A stretch of 64,000 nt of DNA from Actinobacteria bacterium OV320 (GTDB lineage Bacteria > Actinomycetota > Actinomycetes > Streptomycetales > Streptomycetaceae): NCBI GenBank assembly GCA_001298545.1, contig LJCX01000024.1, positions 372,001-436,000 of the forward strand, given 5' to 3'. Below are positions 23,815 through 31,526 of the stretch, one piece after another (within the stretch, counting starts at the first letter, position 1; each line of letters starts with the position of its first letter). Position numbers and translations under genes: made by a program. A model generated the notes under the pieces. That model saw only the letters and a list, made by a program, of their open reading frames with translations, made no database searches and was not told the DNA's origin.

Positions 23815-24164
23815 GCCTTCGCCACCGTTTCCCGGCGGGCGCGGGAGGCGAGGGCTGCGTCGACTGCGTTCTCGGCCTCACGGCGCAGCTTGCGCTCGGC
23901 GAAGAAGCCGCCGGTCGGCAGGACCGACAGGACGAAGTAGAGGGCCGCGGTCTTCAGGGACCACTTCGCCCGGTTCCAGGCGTCCGCCCAGAAGAGCACG
24001 TACAGGACGAACAGCACGCCGTGGACCATGCCCATCACGGGCACCGCGTTGAAGTCCGTGGTCCGCTTCAGCACCGAGCAGACCAGCAGCAGAAGGAAGG
24101 AAACGGCCTCGGGGGCGGAGACCAGGCGCAGGCGGCGGAGGGCGGAGGCTGTCTTCAGGTCCAC
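23811..24164 (-). CDS. DUF3817 integral membrane protein (second copy)
   Basis: A 117-residue membrane protein with three helices (about 17-33, 40-62, 72-92). It shares with the copy at 19062-19400 the GxxHGxLYxxYxxxxxD core (here [16 protein letters not shown]), the [14 protein letters not shown] segment matching PTAAFFVERRISRE, and total length. It is coupled to the MTH1187-type gene by a 4-bp overlap and is divergent from the AIM24 operon. Function unknown. Confidence 0.87.
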   Translation of the reverse strand: MDLKTASALRRLRLVSAPEAVSFLLLLVCSVLKRTTDFNAVPVMGMVHGVLFVLYVLFWADAWNRAKWSLKTAALYFVLSVLPTGGFFAERKLRREAENAVDAALASRARRETVAKA

Positions 24165-24328
24165 GAGTCACCTTCGGGGGGAGGTACGGCGACGAACAGG
24201 TCGGTTTGTGAATGCACGCACAAGCGTTCGCCCATTGTGGCAAACGGTCCACCTAAGGGTGCGTTCAGGGTCGTTCTCCACCCCCGGGTGCTGTTCGACG
24301 CACCCGTACGGCCGATACCTTTCGCAGC

Positions 24329-24967
24329 GTGGCGATGTTTCGACTTCAAGGCAGCAAGGTGCTCGCCGTCGACGTGACCGGGGACGCCGTGAAGGCGAAG
24401 AACGGCTCGATGGTCGCGTACGACGGGCAGATGGCGTTCAAGAAGCTCAGCGGCGGCGGTGAGGGCATCCGGGGGATGGTCACCCGACGGCTCACCGGCG
24501 AGCAGATGACCATGATGGAGGTGAGGGGGCAGGGCACGTGCTGGCTGGCCGATCGCGCCTCCGAGATCAATCTCGTGCGGCTCCAGGGGGACAAGCTCTA
24601 CGTCGAGTCGAGCAACCTGCTCGCGACCGACGCCGGACTCAGGACCGGGACGAGCTTCACCGGTCTGCGCGGCGCGACCCAGGGCAACGGACTGTTCACG
24701 ACGACCGTCGAGGGCACCGGCCAGGCGGCCATCACCTCGGACGGGCCGGCCGTGGTGCTGCGGGTCAGTCCGCAGTACCCGCTGACCGTCGACCCCGGAG
24801 CCTATGTCGCGCACCAGGGCAACGTCCGGCAGACCTTCCAGTCGGGTGTGACCTTCCGCACGTTCATGGGCGAGGGCGGCGGCGAGGCCTTCCAGATCCG
24901 GTTCGAGGGGGACGGCCTGGTGTACGTCCAGCCGAGCGAGCGCAACACGATCGCGGGGGATGTGTGA
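24329..24967 (+). CDS. AIM24-family protein 1
   Basis: A 212-residue protein of the AIM24/TIGR00266 beta-sandwich family. Typical elements are LAVDVTGDAVKAKNGSMVAYDGQMAF near the N-terminus, glycine-rich turns (GEGIRGMVTRRLTGEQ), the GTCWLADRASEINLV core strand and LTVDPGAYVAHQGNV before the C-terminal strands. Yeast Aim24 is mitochondrial; bacterial members have no settled function. The GTG at 24329 lies about 10 nt after a GATACC -10-like element and lacks a ribosome site, and an in-frame ATG follows at 24335. First of three consecutive AIM24 genes. Confidence 0.88.
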   Translation: MAMFRLQGSKVLAVDVTGDAVKAKNGSMVAYDGQMAFKKLSGGGEGIRGMVTRRLTGEQMTMMEVRGQGTCWLADRASEINLVRLQGDKLYVESSNLLATDAGLRTGTSFTGLRGATQGNGLFTTTVEGTGQAAITSDGPAVVLRVSPQYPLTVDPGAYVAHQGNVRQTFQSGVTFRTFMGEGGGEAFQIRFEGDGLVYVQPSERNTIAGDV

Positions 24968-24968
24968 G

Positions 24969-25619
24969 ATGACCTTCCGCGAGATCAACTCCAAGATGGT
25001 CGAGGCGACGGTCGTCCCCGGCCAACGGCTCTTCAGCCAGCGCGGCGCCATGCTCGCCTACCGCGGCGAGGTGGCCTTCACCCCGAACGTCCAGGGCGGG
25101 CAGGGCGGGGTGATGTCCATGATCGGGCGGCGGCTCGCCAACGAGGACACCCCCCTGATGACCGTCGAGGGCAGCGGCACGGTCCTCTTCGGGCACGGCG
25201 GCCACCACGTCCAGGTCATCCGGCTCACCGGCGACACGCTGTACGTCGAGGCGGACCGGCTGCTCGCCTTCGAGGGAACCCTCCAGCAGGGCACGATGTT
25301 CCTGGGCTCCCAGGGCGGGGTCATGGGCATGGTCCGCGGCCAGGTCAGCGGGCAGGGCCTGTTCACCACCACCCTCAAGGGGCACGGCGCTGTCGCCGTG
25401 ATGGCCCACGGCGGCGTCTTCGAGGTGCCGATCACCCCGCAGCGCCCGGTCCATGTCGACCCCCAGGCCTACGTCGCCCACCACGGCGACGTCCGCAACA
25501 AGCTGTCGACCGCGCTGGGCTGGCGGGACATGGTGGGCCGGGGCTCCGGCGAGGCGTTCCAGCTGGAGCTGAGCGGCAGCGGTGCGGTGTTCGTCCAGGC
25601 GTCGGAGGAGAAGCTGTGA
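24969..25619 (+). CDS. AIM24-family protein 2
   Basis: A 216-residue AIM24-family protein. It shows the same order of elements as its neighbour: GQRLFSQRGAMLAYRGEVAF, GQGGVMSMIGRRLANEDTPLMTVEG, GTVLFGHGGHHVQVIRL and VHVDPQAYVAHHGDVRNKL. The ATG at 24969 begins 1 bp after the preceding stop with GGGGGA 8 nt upstream; an ATG at 24960 overlapping that gene is the alternative. The protein is soluble with no signal peptide. Confidence 0.88.
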   Translation: MTFREINSKMVEATVVPGQRLFSQRGAMLAYRGEVAFTPNVQGGQGGVMSMIGRRLANEDTPLMTVEGSGTVLFGHGGHHVQVIRLTGDTLYVEADRLLAFEGTLQQGTMFLGSQGGVMGMVRGQVSGQGLFTTTLKGHGAVAVMAHGGVFEVPITPQRPVHVDPQAYVAHHGDVRNKLSTALGWRDMVGRGSGEAFQLELSGSGAVFVQASEEKL

Positions 25620-26428
25620 GCATGTACGGGGCTCCGGGCGGCGGCCCGACGGTGCACGACCCGATGACCTTGCCGGTCGACGACAACGTGAACAGCTACG
25701 CCTTCTGCGTGGAGCTCAAGGGGAGCCAGTGGTTCCTCCAGAAGGGGAAGATGATCGCCTACTACGGGTCGATCGACTTCAACGGCATCGGACACGGCCG
25801 TCTGGACCGTCTGGTGCGCACTTCGTTCCATTCGCCTCTGCACGCCAGCGACTGGGTCGTGGCGGAGGGCTCGGGCAAGATGCTCCTCGCCGACCGGGCC
25901 TTCGACGTGAATTCGTACGACCTCGACGACGGCAACCTGACCATTCGCTCGGGCAATCTGCTCGCTTTTCAGCCAACTCTGTCCCTCAAGCAGTCGATCG
26001 TGCCGGGATTTCTCACGCTGATCGGAACCGGCAAGTTCGTGGCGGCATCTAACGGTCCGGTGGTGTTCATGGAGCCGCCGATCCGGGTCGATCCGCAGGC
26101 GCTCGTCGGCTGGGCCGACTGCCCCTCTCCGTGCCATCACTACGACCACGGGTACATGACCGGCCTGATGGGCGGTCTACGTGCGCTGACAGGCCTCGGA
26201 GGGGCTTCCGGGGAGGAGCACCAGTTCGAGTTCGTGGGGGCCGGGACGGTGCTGCTGCAGTCCACCGAGCTGCTCATGGCCGAGCAGGCGACGGGGGCGG
26301 TTCCGCACGAGCCGGGAGTGCCCGGCGGGGGCGGCGTCCCCGGTGGGCGGGGTGGCCCCGGCGCGCAAACCGGCGCACCGCGCCTTCCCGGACAGCTGGG
26401 GGACCTCCAGCGTCGCTTCGGGCTGTGA
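25616..26428 (+). CDS. AIM24-family protein 3 with Gly/Pro-rich tail
   Basis: A 270-residue AIM24-family protein, longer than its two neighbours. Core elements are GSQWFLQKGKMIAYYGSIDF, the HASDWVVAEGSGKMLLAD strand pair and IRVDPQALVGWADCPSPCHHYDHGY, where a CxxxCHH cluster (about residue 170) could bind metal. The last 40 residues are Gly/Pro/Ala rich. The GTG at 25616 overlaps the preceding stop (GTGA). Three diverged copies in one operon point to a hetero-oligomer rather than dosage; that is inference. Confidence 0.87.
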   Translation: MSMYGAPGGGPTVHDPMTLPVDDNVNSYAFCVELKGSQWFLQKGKMIAYYGSIDFNGIGHGRLDRLVRTSFHSPLHASDWVVAEGSGKMLLADRAFDVNSYDLDDGNLTIRSGNLLAFQPTLSLKQSIVPGFLTLIGTGKFVAASNGPVVFMEPPIRVDPQALVGWADCPSPCHHYDHGYMTGLMGGLRALTGLGGASGEEHQFEFVGAGTVLLQSTELLMAEQATGAVPHEPGVPGGGGVPGGRGGPGAQTGAPRLPGQLGDLQRRFGL

Positions 26429-26508
26429 GCGGTAGTCTGCGGAGTGTGACATCGAACGCGTGCGCACCGTCACACCGCCCTCACTAGTTCGCCTTTCAAC
26501 ATTTTAGG

Positions 26509-26514
26509 TAGACT
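26509..26514 (+). promoter_or_regulatory. -10 box of a leaderless promoter
   Basis: TAGACT ends 6 nt before the ATG at 26521 in an AT-rich stretch; no ribosome site precedes the ATG. Confidence 0.5.
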
Positions 26515-26520
26515 TCAATT

Positions 26521-26997
26521 ATGGAGACCGAAACGGCCACGCGCTGGCTGACCGATGCGGAGCAGTGCGCCTGGCGCACCCACCTGGAGGTCAACAGGCT
26601 GTTGACGTACCAGCTCGAAAAGGATCTCCAACCGTTCGGCCTGACCATGAACGACTACGAGATCCTGGTGAATCTCTCCGAGTCGGAGGGCGTCCGGATG
26701 CGGATGAGCGACCTCGCGTCCGCCACCCTCCAGTCCAAGAGCCGGCTCTCGCACCAGATCACCCGCATGGAGAGCGCCAACCTGGTGCGCCGTGAGAACT
26801 GCGAGTCCGACCGCCGCGGCCTGTACGCGGTCCTGACCGAGCACGGCCTGGAGACGATGCAGAAGGTCGCTCCCCATCATGTGGAATCCGTGCGGCGGCA
26901 CTTCATCGACCTCCTCGCCCCCGATGCCACGACCGAGCTGTCCAAGGCCCTGAAGCCGGTCGCGGAACACCTCCGCGGGCAGCGGGGACGCCCGTGA
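26521..26997 (+). CDS. MarR-family regulator
   Basis: A 158-residue winged-helix regulator: helix 1 WRTHLEVNRLLTYQLEKDL, core MNDYEILVNLSESEGVRMRMSDLA, recognition helix LQSKSRLSHQITRMESANLV and wing RRENCESDRRGLYAVLTEHG with the conserved Asp-Arg-Arg. One Cys in the wing could make it redox sensitive, as in some MarR proteins, but this is a guess. The transcript appears leaderless. It lies between the AIM24 operon and a convergent two-component system; its target is not evident. Confidence 0.9.
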   Translation: METETATRWLTDAEQCAWRTHLEVNRLLTYQLEKDLQPFGLTMNDYEILVNLSESEGVRMRMSDLASATLQSKSRLSHQITRMESANLVRRENCESDRRGLYAVLTEHGLETMQKVAPHHVESVRRHFIDLLAPDATTELSKALKPVAEHLRGQRGRP

Positions 26998-27047
26998 GGA
27001 ACTCCCGGCGACCGATCGGTTCAGGCGATCGGTCCGGGTGATCGGGT

Positions 27048-28538
27048 TCAGACGGTCGGCAGGCGGAGCTCGAACAGGGCTCCGCCTGTCGGCGTCCGGC
27101 GGACCGTGAGCGTGCCACCGTGCCGGACGGCCACGTCACGGGCGATCGCCAGGCCGAGACCCGCCCCGCCGTCGTCACGGCCGCGGGCGTCGTCGAGCCG
27201 TACGAACCGCTCGAAGATCCGCTCCCGGTCCGCCTCGGGCACCCCGTCCCCGTCGTCGGCGACCTCGACGACGACCTGCCCGCCCGCCCTCCGCACGGTC
27301 ACGGTGACGGCCGAACGGGCGTGCCGGTGCGCGTTGTCGAGCAGGTTGGCCAGCACCCGCCCCAGCTGCCCCCGCGATCCCGCCACCTCACCGGGCGCCT
27401 GCTCCCCGGGCTCCACCACCACCGTCACCTCCGGCCGCCCGGCCGCCTCCTCCCGGGCCAGCGCCGCCGGATCCACCCGCGCGCCGGCCAGCGGCCCCTC
27501 CCCCGCGTCCAGCCGGGCGAGCAGCAGCAGGTCGGCGGCCAGCCGCTGGAGCCGTACGGTGTCCTCGACCGCGCCCGGCACATCCAGCAGCCCGGGGTGC
27601 GCGACACCCACTTCGAGCTGGGTGCGCAGCGAGGCGATGGGGCTGCGCAGTTCGTGCGAGGCGTCGGCGACGAACCGGCGCTGACGCTCCACTGAGGTCT
27701 CCAGCGCGGCCAGCGTCTCGTTCGTCGTACGGGCGAGCCGGGCGACCTCGTCGTGGGTGTCCGGCTCGGGCACCCGCCGGGTCAGCTCGGCGGCGGCGGT
27801 GATCGCGGCCATCTCCCGGCGGATGTCCTCGACCGGGCGCAGCGCCCGCCGGGTGACCAGCCAGGTCACTCCCGCGACCACGGCGAGCAGCAGCGGGAAG
27901 CCGATCAGCATGACGGTGAGCGCGGTGCGCACGGCGCTCCGCTCAGCCGCCAGGGACGCACCCGCGTACACGGTGAGCAGGCCTTTCTTCGGATCCCGGA
28001 CGTCCACGGCGGCGAAGCGGTAGTCGGCCGTGTCGCCGTCGACGGTCGCGGAGCCGTCGCCGAAGCGGGTCTCGTCGCCGATCTCGCCGGGTTCGAGCGC
28101 GTCCTCGTCGGAGTCGTCGTCGAGGCCGCCGCTCGCGCCGGCCACCCCGCCGGCCTCCCCGGGATCCTCCCCCGCGTCCTGCCCCGGTTCCTGCGAGGGG
28201 TCGTCCCCGGTGTCCTCCTGCGCCCGCGGCACGCTCGGCCCGGCGCCGCTGATCCGCTCCAGGTCCTCGGTGGCGGCGACCTGAACGCCGCTCGCGTCGA
28301 CGACCTGGACCACCCGCTCGTCGTCGTCCAGCGAGGAGAGCTTGTCGTAGGGCGTACCGAGGGCCAGTTGGGCGGCGACGGTCCGCGCGGAGCGCTCCGC
28401 CTGTCCGTCGGCCTGGCCGGTCAGACTGGAGCGCAGCGACAGCAGCACGGCCGTCCCCGCCGCGAGAAGCGCCACCGCGACCACGAACGTGGCGCCGAGC
28501 GTCGCCCGGGCCCGCACGGACCCGAACCGGCGCCTCAT
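27048..28538 (-). CDS. OmpR-partner sensor histidine kinase
   Basis: A 496-residue membrane kinase. One helix near the N-terminus (about 12-34), an extracytoplasmic domain of about 160 residues containing a low-complexity acidic insert (DPSQEPGQDAGEDPGEAGG region, about 110-145), a second helix (about 205-230), a HAMP domain (RRALRPVEDIRREM), the HisKA box with ASHELRSPIASLR, and a HATPase domain with NLLDNAHRHA, DDGDGVPEADRERIFERFVR and GGAGLGLAIARD. The ATG at 28538 overlaps the regulator stop. The acidic insert suggests sensing of cations, cationic peptides or envelope charge, but this is only a guess. Confidence 0.92.
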   Translation of the reverse strand: MRRRFGSVRARATLGATFVVAVALLAAGTAVLLSLRSSLTGQADGQAERSARTVAAQLALGTPYDKLSSLDDDERVVQVVDASGVQVAATEDLERISGAGPSVPRAQEDTGDDPSQEPGQDAGEDPGEAGGVAGASGGLDDDSDEDALEPGEIGDETRFGDGSATVDGDTADYRFAAVDVRDPKKGLLTVYAGASLAAERSAVRTALTVMLIGFPLLLAVVAGVTWLVTRRALRPVEDIRREMAAITAAAELTRRVPEPDTHDEVARLARTTNETLAALETSVERQRRFVADASHELRSPIASLRTQLEVGVAHPGLLDVPGAVEDTVRLQRLAADLLLLARLDAGEGPLAGARVDPAALAREEAAGRPEVTVVVEPGEQAPGEVAGSRGQLGRVLANLLDNAHRHARSAVTVTVRRAGGQVVVEVADDGDGVPEADRERIFERFVRLDDARGRDDGGAGLGLAIARDVAVRHGGTLTVRRTPTGGALFELRLPTV

Positions 28539-29224
28539 CGCGCCGCCTCCGGCCGCTCCAGCCGGTACCCGGCGCCGCGCACCGTCCGGATGAGCCCCGC
28601 GCCCAGCTTGCGACGCAGCGCGCTGACGTACACCTCGACGATGTTGGGGTCGCCGTCGTAGGCGAAGTCCCAGACGTGGTCGAGGATCTCGGTCTTGGAC
28701 ACCACCTGGCCCGCCCGCACGACCAGCTGTTCCAGCACGGCGAACTCCTTGGTGGTCAGCGCGGCTTCGACCTCCGTCCCGCCGTCCCGCAGGAACACCC
28801 GCCGGGCGGCGGTGTCGACCTTCAGGTCGCCCAGGACGTGCACGGCCGGGGCCCCGGCACCCTGTCCGCCCCGGCGCAGCAGCGCCTTCACCCGGGCGAC
28901 CAGGACGACGTACGAGAACGGCTTGGTGAGGTAGTCGTCCGCGCCGGTGTCCAGACCCTCCGCCTCGTCGTACTCGCCGTCCTTGGCGGTGAGCATGAGG
29001 ATCGGGACGTCGTTGCCGGCGGCCCGCAGGGTGGAGCAGACCCGGTAGCCGTTCATGCCGGGCAGCATGATGTCGAGGACGACCAGGTCGTACGGCGACT
29101 CGCTCGCCCGGTGCAGCCCTTCGAGGCCGTCGTGGACGACGTCCACGGCGTAGCCCTCGGCGGTCAGGCCACCGGCGAGCGACCGGGCCAGTCGCTTCTC
29201 GTCCTCCACGATCAACAGCCGCAT
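28535..29224 (-). CDS. OmpR/PhoB-family response regulator
   Basis: A 229-residue regulator with a complete receiver domain (acidic pocket EDE at 7-9, phosphoacceptor Asp51 in VVLDIMLPG, Thr/Lys in LTKPF) and an OmpR-type winged helix (TTKEFAVLEQLVVRAGQVVSKTEIL, NIVEVYVSALRRKLG). It precedes and overlaps its kinase gene. Upstream of it, facing the divergent PepSY gene, lies an array of four TTCAG repeats with helical-turn spacing, the arrangement OmpR-type dimers bind, so it probably controls itself and the PepSY gene. Confidence 0.93.
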   Translation of the reverse strand: MRLLIVEDEKRLARSLAGGLTAEGYAVDVVHDGLEGLHRASESPYDLVVLDIMLPGMNGYRVCSTLRAAGNDVPILMLTAKDGEYDEAEGLDTGADDYLTKPFSYVVLVARVKALLRRGGQGAGAPAVHVLGDLKVDTAARRVFLRDGGTEVEAALTTKEFAVLEQLVVRAGQVVSKTEILDHVWDFAYDGDPNIVEVYVSALRRKLGAGLIRTVRGAGYRLERPEAAR

Positions 29225-29247
29225 GGCACCAGGGTCCCAAACCGAAC

Positions 29248-29294
29248 CTGAAGTGATCTTCAGGCTGCTTCAGCGTGCCTTCAGCTCCGTTCAG
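29248..29294. promoter_or_regulatory. Direct-repeat array, likely OmpR-type regulator site
   Basis: TTCAG occurs four times in phase: 29259-29263, 29269-29273, 29280-29284 and 29290-29294, with steps of 10, 11 and 10 bp. The first is also the right arm of CTGAAG-TGAT-CTTCAG (29248-29263). The array lies between the regulator gene (minus) and the PepSY gene (plus). Confidence 0.75.
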
Positions 29295-29354
29295 GCAGCT
29301 TGGTCCCCGTCGAAGCCGAAGCAGGCCGAGAGCACACCGATCGGGAGGAACCCC

Positions 29355-29987
29355 ATGAAGCGCAAGCTCGTCATCGCCGCCGTCGCCGCGTCCGTCGTGA
29401 TCGGCGGAGGTACGGCGGTCGCCTTCGCGGACGACGAGACGCGAACCGGCGCGGCCGAGGTGCGGGCCGCCGGGCCGGTGGCCGCCGACCGGGCCGAGGG
29501 GAGCACGGCTAACTCCTCGAAGGCCACCGCCGCCGAGGTGATCGCGGCCGCGCTGCGGCACACGCCGGGCACCGCCGTCGGCGCCGACCGGGAGGACGAC
29601 GGCGCCGACGCGGGCACCTGGCACGTGGACGTCGTCCAGGCCGACGGCGTCGAGCGGACCGTCGCCGTCTCCCCCGACACCGGCAAGGTCCTCGGCGCCC
29701 ACCGCGACACCGACGACGCCGATAACGCCGATGACGCCGATGACGCCGATGACGCCGATGACGCCACTGACGACGCCGCCGACGCCCGTGCGGACCTCGC
29801 CGCGCTGAAGGGCGCTGACGTGGACGCCCGTGAGGCAGCGCTGGCCGTCGCCGCCAAGGGCGCGGTGACCGACGTCGACCTGGACGACGACGACCGTGCC
29901 ACGGTCTGGAGCGTGGACACCGCCAAGGCCGGCGAGTGGCAGGTGGACGTACGCACGGGCAAGGTCACCCAGGAGCTCGACGACTGA
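29355..29987 (+). CDS. Exported PepSY-domain protein
   Basis: A 210-residue exported protein with signal peptide MKRKLVIAAVAASVVIGGGTAVAFA. Two PepSY-like halves are visible: about 58-115 (EVIAAALRHTPGTAVGADRE through VAVSPDTGKVLGAHRD) and about 152-210 (EAALAVAAKGAVTDVDLDDD through QVDVRTGKVTQELDD). Between them is an acidic low-complexity stretch built from an Asp-Asp-Ala repeat. PepSY proteins often inhibit extracytoplasmic proteases or bind ligands outside the membrane. ATG 29355 has GGGAGG upstream. It is divergent from an OmpR-type two-component system whose likely site lies in its promoter, a common pairing for envelope stress control. Confidence 0.88.
   Translation: MKRKLVIAAVAASVVIGGGTAVAFADDETRTGAAEVRAAGPVAADRAEGSTANSSKATAAEVIAAALRHTPGTAVGADREDDGADAGTWHVDVVQADGVERTVAVSPDTGKVLGAHRDTDDADNADDADDADDADDATDDAADARADLAALKGADVDAREAALAVAAKGAVTDVDLDDDDRATVWSVDTAKAGEWQVDVRTGKVTQELDD
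29714..29770. repeat. 9-bp tandem repeat inside the PepSY gene
   Basis: About six units of GACGCCGAT and close variants encode Asp-Ala-Asp/Asn repeats in the linker between the two PepSY halves. Slippage here changes linker length in steps of three residues without frameshift. Confidence 0.85.
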
Positions 29988-30012
29988 CCTGGCGGCCGAC
30001 CGCCCGCCCGTC

Positions 30013-30036
30013 CGTCTGACCGTCTGACCGTCTGAC
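30013..30036. repeat. 8-bp tandem repeat at a convergent junction
   Basis: CGTCTGAC is repeated three times exactly, with degenerate units (GTCCGTCCGACC) following, between the ends of the PepSY gene and the MFS gene. Confidence 0.8.
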
Positions 30037-30057
30037 CGTCCGTCCGACCGACGACCG

Positions 30058-31284
30058 TCAGGCGAGGGGCACGAGATCGCTCGTGCCCCTCCGGGCGCCT
30101 CCGGCGACGGCCGCCGCCGTCATCAGCACCACCGCTCCGGTCAGCGCGAAGCACGCTGCCACCGGCAGCCCCCCGGCCAGCGCTCCGGCGATCGCGGTAC
30201 CGGCCGTGCTGCCCGCGTTGACGGCCGTGTTGACCCACGCCCCGGCCCGCACCCGGGCCTCCGGCGCCGCGATCTCGTCGGCGATCAGATACGCCGTGGT
30301 GATCGCCGGCGACACGAAGAACCCGGCGGCCGCGACGGCGACGGCCAGGGTGCCGAGCCCCGGCGCGAGTCCCGCCCCGCACAACGTCAGCCCGAGCCCC
30401 GCCGTGAGCAGCGGCAGCCGCGCCCCGGCCGACGCCCGCCAGGTGACGGCCCCGTTGAGCAGCCCGCCGACGGCGCTGCCGGCCGAGAGCGCGGCCAGCA
30501 CCCAGGCGGCGCTCGCCCCGCCGGACCCGTGCCCGTGGCGCTCGGCGAACGCCACGACCAGCAGATCGACCACCCCCAGCGCCAGCCCCACGCCCGCGAT
30601 GGCGGCCACCGGCCGCCCGAGCCCGCGCAGACCGCCGCCGGCCCGCCGCACGGTGGCCTTCCCCGGCCCCACCGCCCGCACGGCCGGCGACGACAGGAAC
30701 CCGGCCGTGCCCCCGGCCATCAGGGCCGCCCCGACGACGATCCCCGCGGCCGGCGGTGCGAAGCCGACGAGCACGCCGACCAGCAACGGCCCGGTGACGA
30801 AGAGGAGTTCCTCGGCGACCCCGTCGAGGCTGTACGCGCGTTGCAGCAGGGCGCGGTCCGGGGTGAGCCTCCCCCACACCGCCCGCATGGTCGGTCCCAG
30901 CGGCGGCACACAGGCACCCGCGGTGGCGGCCAGGGCGCCCAGCACCGGAGCCGGGGTGCCGGCCGGGCGCGCCAGGGCGAGGGTGAGCAGGACGAGCACG
31001 GCGAGGTAGGCGGCGGTCATCGGGACGAGTGCCCGGCGTGGCCCGTGCCGGTCGATGAGCGCCGCCCGGGCCGGCGAAAGGAAGACGGTGGTGGCGCCGA
31101 ACAGGGCCATCACGGTGCCCGCCACCGCGTACGAGCCCGAGGAGCGGGTCACGGCGAGCATCAGGGACAGCGGGACGATCCCGTACGACAGCCGTCCGGT
31201 CAGGGCGGCGGCGAAGGTACGGCGGGCGTGCGGAACGCGCAGGACGACGGCATACGAAGGCCGCACGGCAGACGAAGCGGACAT
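30058..31284 (-). CDS. MFS exporter under apparent leader control
   Basis: A 408-residue MFS transporter with 12 predicted helices and the loop motif LIDRHGPRRALVPM between helices 2 and 3. Helix 5 region reads LQRAYSLDGVAEELLFVTGPLL, typical of drug-efflux MFS proteins. Its ATG is immediately preceded by GAGGAGTTCCTC (read on the plus strand), so the ribosome site can fold onto itself. Upstream lies a leaderless short ORF and two mutually exclusive hairpins. That architecture is the one used by resistance genes induced by ribosome-stalling antibiotics, which suggests an antibiotic efflux pump; the substrate is not known. Confidence 0.85.
   Translation of the reverse strand: MSASSAVRPSYAVVLRVPHARRTFAAALTGRLSYGIVPLSLMLAVTRSSGSYAVAGTVMALFGATTVFLSPARAALIDRHGPRRALVPMTAAYLAVLVLLTLALARPAGTPAPVLGALAATAGACVPPLGPTMRAVWGRLTPDRALLQRAYSLDGVAEELLFVTGPLLVGVLVGFAPPAAGIVVGAALMAGGTAGFLSSPAVRAVGPGKATVRRAGGGLRGLGRPVAAIAGVGLALGVVDLLVVAFAERHGHGSGGASAAWVLAALSAGSAVGGLLNGAVTWRASAGARLPLLTAGLGLTLCGAGLAPGLGTLAVAVAAAGFFVSPAITTAYLIADEIAAPEARVRAGAWVNTAVNAGSTAGTAIAGALAGGLPVAACFALTGAVVLMTAAAVAGGARRGTSDLVPLA
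30064..30091. terminator. Terminator hairpin inside the 3' end of the MFS gene
   Basis: GAGGGGCACGAG (30064-30075) and CTCGTGCCCCTC (30080-30091) form a perfect 12-bp stem with loop ATCG. It lies within the last ten codons of the minus-strand MFS gene (stop at 30058) and downstream of the convergent PepSY gene. Confidence 0.75.
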
Positions 31285-31360
31285 GAGGAGTTCCTCGACT
31301 CATAGCAGGAGAAAAAGGGGACGCCTGATGGCCGCGAGCGGGGCGGCCGTAAGCCGCTCT
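31285..31360 (-). promoter_or_regulatory. Attenuator-like leader of the MFS gene
   Basis: In the leftward transcript, arm order is A1 (31359-31354), B1 (31348-31343), A2 (31341-31336), B2 (31335-31330): CCGCTC/GAGCGG and GGCCGC/GCGGCC interleave and cannot both form. A run of five U follows (31316-31312). The last 12 nt before the start codon (31296-31285) fold as GAGG/CCTC, hiding the ribosome site. Confidence 0.5.
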
Positions 31361-31383
31361 CCGATCACGGGCCGAGGCGGGCC

Positions 31384-31404
31384 CTATGCCAAGAGAAGGA
31401 ACAT
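31384..31404 (-). CDS. Leader ORF MFLLLA, apparently leaderless
   Basis: ATG TTC CTT CTC TTG GCA TAG encodes six residues. A TACGGT -10-like box (minus strand, 31417-31412) ends 7 nt before its ATG, so the transcript would start at or next to it. It lies about 100 nt upstream of the MFS start codon and just before the interleaved hairpins. The leucine-rich hydrophobic peptide could stall ribosomes in the presence of an antibiotic. Reality depends on the transcription start site. Confidence 0.45.
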   Translation of the reverse strand: MFLLLA

Positions 31405-31526
31405 GAACGCGACCGTATCAGCGCGGCCCGAGGCCCGACGAGGCCTTTTGCGAAGAGCTCGTCGACTCGTCCCGGCGCCCCGGCCGCACCGCGTCACGCA
31501 CGGCCGTGACCACCGGACGCTCCGCG

